Assembly: GCA_026419785.1 (NCBI GenBank)
Contig: JAODTK010005801.1
Span: 1 to 64,000 of the forward strand
Reading direction: 5' to 3'
Length of the DNA: 64,000 nt
Origin: Sclerodactyla briareus
Taxonomy: Eukaryota; Echinodermata; Holothuroidea; Dendrochirotida; Sclerodactylidae
Shown here: positions 58,290-64,000 of the stretch, one piece after another
Position numbering within the stretch: the first letter of the stretch is position 1
How the letters are laid out: every line of letters begins with the position of its first letter
Notes under the pieces: generated by a model
What the model was told of the DNA's origin: nothing
Databases searched by the model: none
Seen by the model: only the letters and a program-made list of their open reading frames with translations
Position numbers and translations under genes: made by a program

Positions 58290-59890
58290 GAAACCAGGAG
58301 GGTAAACGGATTCATATAATACAGCGATCTTATTGAATGGAGTCACCAGTTATATGTAAAAATTGCAATATGGGATAAGTTGAGTAAGTGAAATAGATTG
58401 AAGTCACCAGTTATATGTAGGCATCAAGGGTGATTTAGTTGGGAGCCAGGGTCCGTTTAGCTTCTTTGTAATAAAGTAAACTAAAATCACCCCTGGTAGG
58501 CGTGAGCGACTGTAGGCATTATCGCGGGTGGTCTCACACAGTTATTGTCAGCGAAGCCATTTACATGACGTATTGCCAGAAATTTCTGGGGTAGGTATAT
58601 CCGGAAAATTATAAGATAATCTATATATCATTGTGACGACGACAACCGGATCGATATCAAATTGCACTGCGACTGAGTCTGTCACACAATGTCACACACC
58701 ATCTGCTTTATCGCTAGTTGTTACCCGACGACAATGCCTCTGGAATTCAATGGATATGTGTACAGGGAGTCAGTGACAACTTGTTATCTGAATCGGCAGT
58801 TTATAGGATATCTCCACCTTGTGGAAGGGAGTGTGAGATAACGTTTTCACAGGCACGTTCTACTTTCTGCCCCTGTGCTACTCAATGGAATCAATTCCCC
58901 CTCCCATCCACGATGTCATGAATTTGATTGAGTGGTCTTGTCTTCAAGTTTGTCCAGTCACAGGTTGAGCAGATGACCAGGTCTGAAATTTCTTCACCCA
59001 TCCCATTTCAGCAGGTAATAGCTGCTTTACGAAAGTGTTCACCACCGTGAAAACTGGTAATTTTCGTAGGCTAGCACAAGTGCCACTTAGGACACTTTGT
59101 GGCAAAATGAGAAGGACGGTTGGGGTGGCCGCCCGGATCTTGTTCATGGCCAGATATTGTCGGCCATAGTTGGGGGAGGCAGGGGTACGATAAGGTAAGT
59201 GATTAAACCGTTCTCCTCATGAACAAATGAGCACAGGCAGGGTCTAGAGGTAACATGTTACAGGATCAAGCAAAGTCTTGGAAGACCCTCCTCCCAGAAT
59301 TTCCCTGACTTTGTCCAAGCCTCTTGTCCTCCTGATCATAAGCCTACTCCCCTGGATCCAGGTTCCACATTCCTGACGCTTTACTTGCATCAGGGAAGAG
59401 GGGGGGGGGGGGGGGGGCAGTGGGCTCAATCAGGAAGTGGAAGTCTCCTGGGGAAGATTTACCAGGGTGACTTTCACCAAAGTTGAATGAACCATAAGAC
59501 CAATTACTGATTGAAAGGTGGAAAACAGCCAACAAAGACTCATATTCCTAACCATGGTAGCAAAAACACTTTTGCACTCTTAAGTGTTCATTGAAGAGAA
59601 AAATTGGGCTTCAGGGAAAGGGGAGGGCGGGAGGGAGGGGGGGGGGGGGGCAGGGGGCAGGAAATGGGGATGCGTGCAGAGCATATACATTACTCCAGCA
59701 TCATATCATCACATTTCCATGTAGAGAAGCAACATGACGACAGTGTAAGTAAACACATCTGTTATCAAGCGTTGGGTGTCTGTCTCTATCTTTACCAAGT
59801 AGGGAGTGATGGGTAGGGCGCTACAAAGGCAGAAGAAATGGAGAGGGTGGACAGATGGGCACAACCAAGACAGGAAAAGGGAAGGGTGGG
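58290..59890. other. Unassigned sequence upstream (minus strand) of the MRPS11 exon
   Basis: AGTCACCAGTTATATGTA occurs twice (58341 and 58402), a direct repeat 61 bases apart. Poly-G lies at 59400-59417 and 59639-59650. No earlier MRPS11 exon was recognised. Confidence 0.4.
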
Positions 59891-59909
59891 TAGCTAAAAG
59901 TAAGGAGAA

Positions 59910-61067
59910 ATGGTGAAGGTGGGTACTATCATGGCAGGAGAGGTGGGTAGGGTGGGCACTACCAAGGCAGGAGAGATGGAGAGGGTGGACACTACCAAGG
60001 CAGGAGAGATGGGGAGGGTGGGCATTAGCAAGGCAGGAGAGATGGAGAGGGTGGACACTACCAAGGCAGGAGAGATGGGGAGGGTGGACACTACCAAGGC
60101 GGAGAGATGGGGAGGGTGGGCATTAGCAAGGCAGGAGAGATGGGGAGGGTGGACACTACCAAGGCAGGATAGATGGGGAGGGTGGACACTACTGATCAGA
60201 ACAGATGGGGAGAGTGGACCTACTGAGGCAGAAGAGATGGGGAGACTGGACACTACCAAGGCAGGATAGATGGGGAGAGTGGACACTACCAAGGCAGGAT
60301 AGATGGGGAGAGTGGACACTACCAAGGCAGGAGAGATGGGGAGGGTGGACACTACCAAGGCAGGAGAGATGGGGAGAGTGGACACTACTGAGGCAGAAGA
60401 GATGGGGAGACTGGACCTACCAAGGCAGGAGAGATGGGGAGAGTGGACACTGCCTACACAGAAGAGATGGGGAGACTGGACACTACAAGGCAGGAGAGAT
60501 GGGGAGAGTGACACTACCGAGGCAGAAGTGATGGGGAGAGTGGACACTACCTACACAGAAGAGATGGGAAGAGTGGACACTACCAAGGCAGGATAGATGG
60601 GGAGGGTGGACACTACCAAGGCAGGAGAGATGGAGAGGGTGGACACTACTTAGGCAGGATAGATGGGGAGAGTGGACACTACCAAGGCGGAGAGATGGGG
60701 AGGGTGGACACTACCAAGGCAGGAGAGATGGAGAGGGTGGACACTACCAAGGCAGGAGAGATGGGGAGGGTGGACACTACCAAGGCAGGAGAGATGGGGA
60801 GGGTGGACACTACCAAGGCAGGAGAGATGGAGAGGGTGGACACTACCAAGGCAGGATAGATGGGGAGAGTGGACACTACCAAGGCAGGATAGATGGGGAG
60901 ATTGGGCACTACCAGGCAGGATAGATGGGGAGAGTGGACACTACCGAGGCAGAAGTGATGGGGAGAGTGGACACTACCAAAGCAGGAGAGATGGGGAGGG
61001 TGGGCATTAGCAAGGCAGGAGAGATGGAGAGGGTGGACACTACCAAGGCAGGATAGATGGGGAGGCG
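59910..61067. repeat. 33-bp minisatellite, about 35 units
   Basis: The unit reads GGGGAGGGTGGACACTACC followed by AAGGCAGGAGAGAT, 33 bases. Variants include GGGGAGAGTGG, GGCAGGATAGAT, GCATTAGCAAGG and GGCAGAAGAGAT. Because 33 is a multiple of three and stops are absent from most units, long frames are open on both strands; a few one- or two-base indels shift them. The peptides (TLPRQERWGGW on plus, VVSTLPISPAL on minus) are repeats without a recognised function. No start, splice or flanking gene evidence supports translation. Confidence 0.9.
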
Positions 61068-61069
61068 CA

Positions 61070-62770
61070 AATGCAGTGTCCCTTAAGTCATAGCAGGATT
61101 TGAAGTTTCGCTCGAGGTCGGCTTCTCAAATGGGCCTTTTCTGCATTGACCACTGGACTATGGGTGGAGTCACCCACATATTTTTCTATAGGTTATTTCA
61201 TAAGTGTCCAGGACTGGAAGGAAGCCTCAATGGGAACTCCTGCCCTGTTTGAAGTCTTTTCCTGGGGAGGTGTCTGAGGGGAGGGGGGGGGGGGAAGGAA
61301 CAGCAGGGGTGCTCTGGATTTCTGTGAGTTCACACTGGTGTGTAGTAGGAGAGTGAGTGATTAATGTTTACACTCCTCACACTCTAGGTCTGCTAATGGT
61401 GACAAACCTGCCGAGCGGCATAATCATGTGAAGACAAAAAAATGCTCCCATCCTTCCTTTGTTGTGTTCTTTGAATTGAATGAATCCAATTATATAGAAA
61501 AGACTGAGCTTGAAGAATTTTTTTTTTTTTTTTTTAGAATGAATAGCAAGATTACATTTAAGTTAAAAGACTCACTCAATCGCAAACTTCGCTACATTGC
61601 TGTTTAGCTTTTGAAGTTTATACGTAAGTCCGCCTATTTACAATCATTTGGTAATGAGAAAATAACCTTTTTCAGAAATACTGCAAATGCAAAATAATTA
61701 ATTCACTTAGGTTTTTTTTTTCACCTATCCAAGTTAGCATGCCTAATAAGTGGGTCTGAATATAATTGCATCAGTGTACTTGGCCACTTCAGAGCTGATG
61801 TGAGTGAACCTGACGGAAAATTAAACAGCAAGCTGCAAAGAGAGATTGATTAAGACAGATTTAGAGCTGAGCGTGATTGACGATGTCCAGGCTGCTTAGA
61901 GCAGGAGACTTGCACCGTCCCCGCGCAAATATCTCCGGTCCTCCGCTAATCCAAATTTTTTCTGACATTGCAAAGCTAATTGAGTTGAATAGAGTAAGAA
62001 CAGTCCCTACTTTTATACTTATTGTAGAACAAAGGCTCTTTTTCAGCTATACAACAATACTAACATTTGCCTGATAATATTATGAGGCAAAATAAATTTC
62101 TGCATGATGGGATGGGTTTCACTCCTCTGATTTCTCGCTTTCACATACAAGTGAGTTGATCAGTACAAGGCAATTAGATAGATTGAAGATTCTTGAAAGC
62201 TTCATAAGATCCCCCTATATTTCATCACATAACATCCGAAATAGATGGGATGAAGTGGGTGTTTTTCGTTCCTCGGAATGTTGACGGTTAAAAATAGGCC
62301 ATAAGATGGAGCTATAGAGAGAATCTCTTCTATACCCAGAGCTGTTTAATGGTGAGCACAGCTCAGCACATGCACTCACAACCATGAAATAGACTCATTT
62401 CAGCATGCTAATGCTCTAACTAAGATCTTGCCTATCCATTGAAGTCACTCAAGCCGTCCCAACTTTGAAAGTGATGACTGGAGTCCTGAATTGTGACATG
62501 CAGGTATCAGCAGGGGATGTGTTCATGGAGATTCCTGAATTTTTGCATGATGATCTCGGTTGCCATCATATTTTTGCTTTCCAACTGGTTTGAGGAGTTT
62601 AGAGACTTGAGAGTCACTGCTAAGAAGGGATGAGAAGGAATATAGAGCTCATCAATCCTATGATCTGTCACATATAGACCAGGGCTCTCCCAATATAGAG
62701 GGCCCAAGGTCAGTATGAGGTGGGTAGAAGGTTAGAACTGAAGCCCAACAAGAACACAATGCAGCATCCG
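61070..62770. other. Unassigned sequence
   Basis: Poly-G at 61282-61292 and poly-T at 61518-61535. No gene or repeat is recognised. Confidence 0.45.
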
Positions 62771-62773
62771 AAC

Positions 62774-62876
62774 CAGGGGGCGGAGGGCGAATTCGCCCCG
62801 AAAGTTAAAAAAAGAGCTCTCGAATCACATTAAGGGGGGCAAAAAATATCAAAATATTGGGAAAATCGCCCCTGAA
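62774..62876. repeat. GC-rich dispersed repeat (partner at 39966-40072)
   Basis: GGGGGCGGAGGGCGAATTCG, AAAAAGAGCTCTCGAATC, AAGGGGGGCAAAAAATATCA and GGGAAAATCGCCCCTG align with the 40.0 kb copy over about 100 bases in the same orientation. Confidence 0.6.
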
Positions 62877-62879
62877 AAA

Positions 62880-64000
62880 ATTCGTCATTTGGCATTGGTA
62901 TGTACAAGCAAAAGCGAGTTGATCCGCGCCAAATACCAATCGAAAATGTTTATGATCTCTGTGAATCACGATCGTTTAGTAAGACCAACTGTGTATTATA
63001 AATCAGGTACTCATGAAATATTCAGTGAGTCACACACATTGGGTACTGCATTGAACCTCCCACTGCACCCACCCATATATATACACGAACGTACGTACAC
63101 TCGCAAGCGACGCAGTGATGGCCGCTCAGGATCGATGCGATCGACAGTCTAGCATCGGATCATAAATACCCAATTCACCAGGAACAAACACAAGTGTTTT
63201 GCAGGCAAGTTCTCAAATTTAGTTTGGGATTTCTTAGCATGAATTATTTAATCGTAACACTGCCGCAACATGTGAAATCATTAGAATTCCTTGCAAGAAA
63301 GGTATGAGAGCATGATACAAGCTGATTTGTGTGAAATCAAACCTAAAAACACCCAAATTAAATGAATTATGACCACAAATTTCGGAAGATGCTTGGGTGG
63401 CCTAATGTTAATTTTTGCCTATGCTACAGTGTGTAGTTAGGATACACGTTTTTCGAGCTTGATTTTGTGATCGTAGCTATCAACTCCCTCACTGTCACCT
63501 CCAAGACATGTACAATATGACAGAATTCGCACATGGCATGTTTACTGGCACTTCCAAACTCAAAATTGATTTGAGTGAAAATCTCACAGAGCGGACCTGA
63601 GAATTAATTGGGTAGATTTGGGAGTATCTAGGTTTGGGAGTGTCTAGGCTGCAGTATCCTTAAATAACAAAACAAGCAGCAGGACAGAGCCTGAATCCTC
63701 TCGGCACTACTCCACAGGTGAGGTCACTGCTACATCATGATTGAAACTTTCAGCAAAGAAGCTATTTACAGCATGTAGCAGAATCAGCTAGGCACGAGAG
63801 AGGCGTCTTGCTCTATATGGGTGTGGGGGGGGGGGAGGGCTGCATGGGCCTATTCCCCAAACGTTAGAAATCAAATGGAGGGCCTTTTCTTTCTTCTCCA
63901 GGATTGCACCCTGCAGCTACAACTAACACTGTAGGCAGAGTCACTCTGTTTTTTTTTTATCATTACCATAATTAATAAGTAGCACTCTGAAATAGCACCC
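62880..64000. other. Unassigned sequence to the window end
   Basis: Poly-G at 63825-63835. GATCGATGCGATCGAC at 63130-63145 is a short near-palindrome. Nothing else is recognised. Confidence 0.45.

Noticed and set aside
59894-60547. 217-codon minus-strand frame rich in STLPISPAL repeats
   Set aside because: It is a product of the 33-bp minisatellite; both strands are open for the same reason and nothing suggests translation.
1-64000. LTR retrotransposons, endogenous viruses, Polintons or other capsid-bearing elements
   Set aside because: I looked for paired long terminal repeats and for recognisable gag, integrase or polymerase motifs and saw none.

Overview
The window looks like nuclear DNA of a multicellular animal. 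It has intron-split coding sequence, no compact operon-like gene layout, many diverged interspersed repeats, tRNA-derived SINEs, a LINE fragment, satellites, and very frequent poly-G/poly-C runs. The repeat vocabulary (CCAGTGGCGTAGC-type transposon ends, 3' tails with GCGCTATATAA plus ATT repeats, GACAGACGGACG arrays) fits a marine invertebrate, possibly an echinoderm or hemichordate. That placement is inference from general appearance.

Only one piece of host protein-coding sequence is recognised with confidence: a single internal exon of the mitochondrial small-ribosomal-subunit protein uS11m (MRPS11) at 58154-58287 on the minus strand, with good splice sites on both sides. Its other exons were not found by eye. 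The other long open frames carry no recognisable family motif, are often low-complexity, and are about as numerous as random sequence of this length would give.

Layout. 1-2.2 kb: LINE/SINE-type tail, a GTT-type microsatellite, two GC-rich hairpin elements and two GACTCGG clusters. 2.4-3.4 kb: hAT-like non-autonomous transposon copy A. 3.4-12.5 kb: dispersed repeat fragments, including duplicated blocks at 6.5/6.9 kb and a recurring GGCGCTCCGCT motif between 8 and 12 kb, then a tRNA-Cys-like sequence. 12.9-16.15 kb: a 32-bp satellite split by hAT-like copy B. 16.9-18.5 kb: a nearly complete tRNA-derived SINE, a 120-bp tandem repeat and a ~90-bp degenerate tandem repeat. 20-39 kb: mostly unassigned, with several pairs of diverged repeats and tRNA-like SINE heads near 30.7-31.0 kb. 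39.4-49.7 kb: a cluster of diverged copies of a complex repeat, with a LINE ORF2 C-terminal fragment at 45.6 kb. 50-59.9 kb: mostly unassigned sequence, a third GC-rich hairpin, two tRNA-like heads and the MRPS11 exon. 59.9-61.07 kb: a 33-bp minisatellite of about 35 units. 61-64 kb: unassigned apart from one dispersed repeat copy.

There is no gene cluster here whose members act together. The best-supported new observation is the pair of ~1 kb hAT-like elements. Each is bounded by an 8-bp near-perfect target-site duplication, and one sits cleanly inside the satellite array, which shows that the array is older than the insertion. Element names are by hallmark only; no database search was possible.
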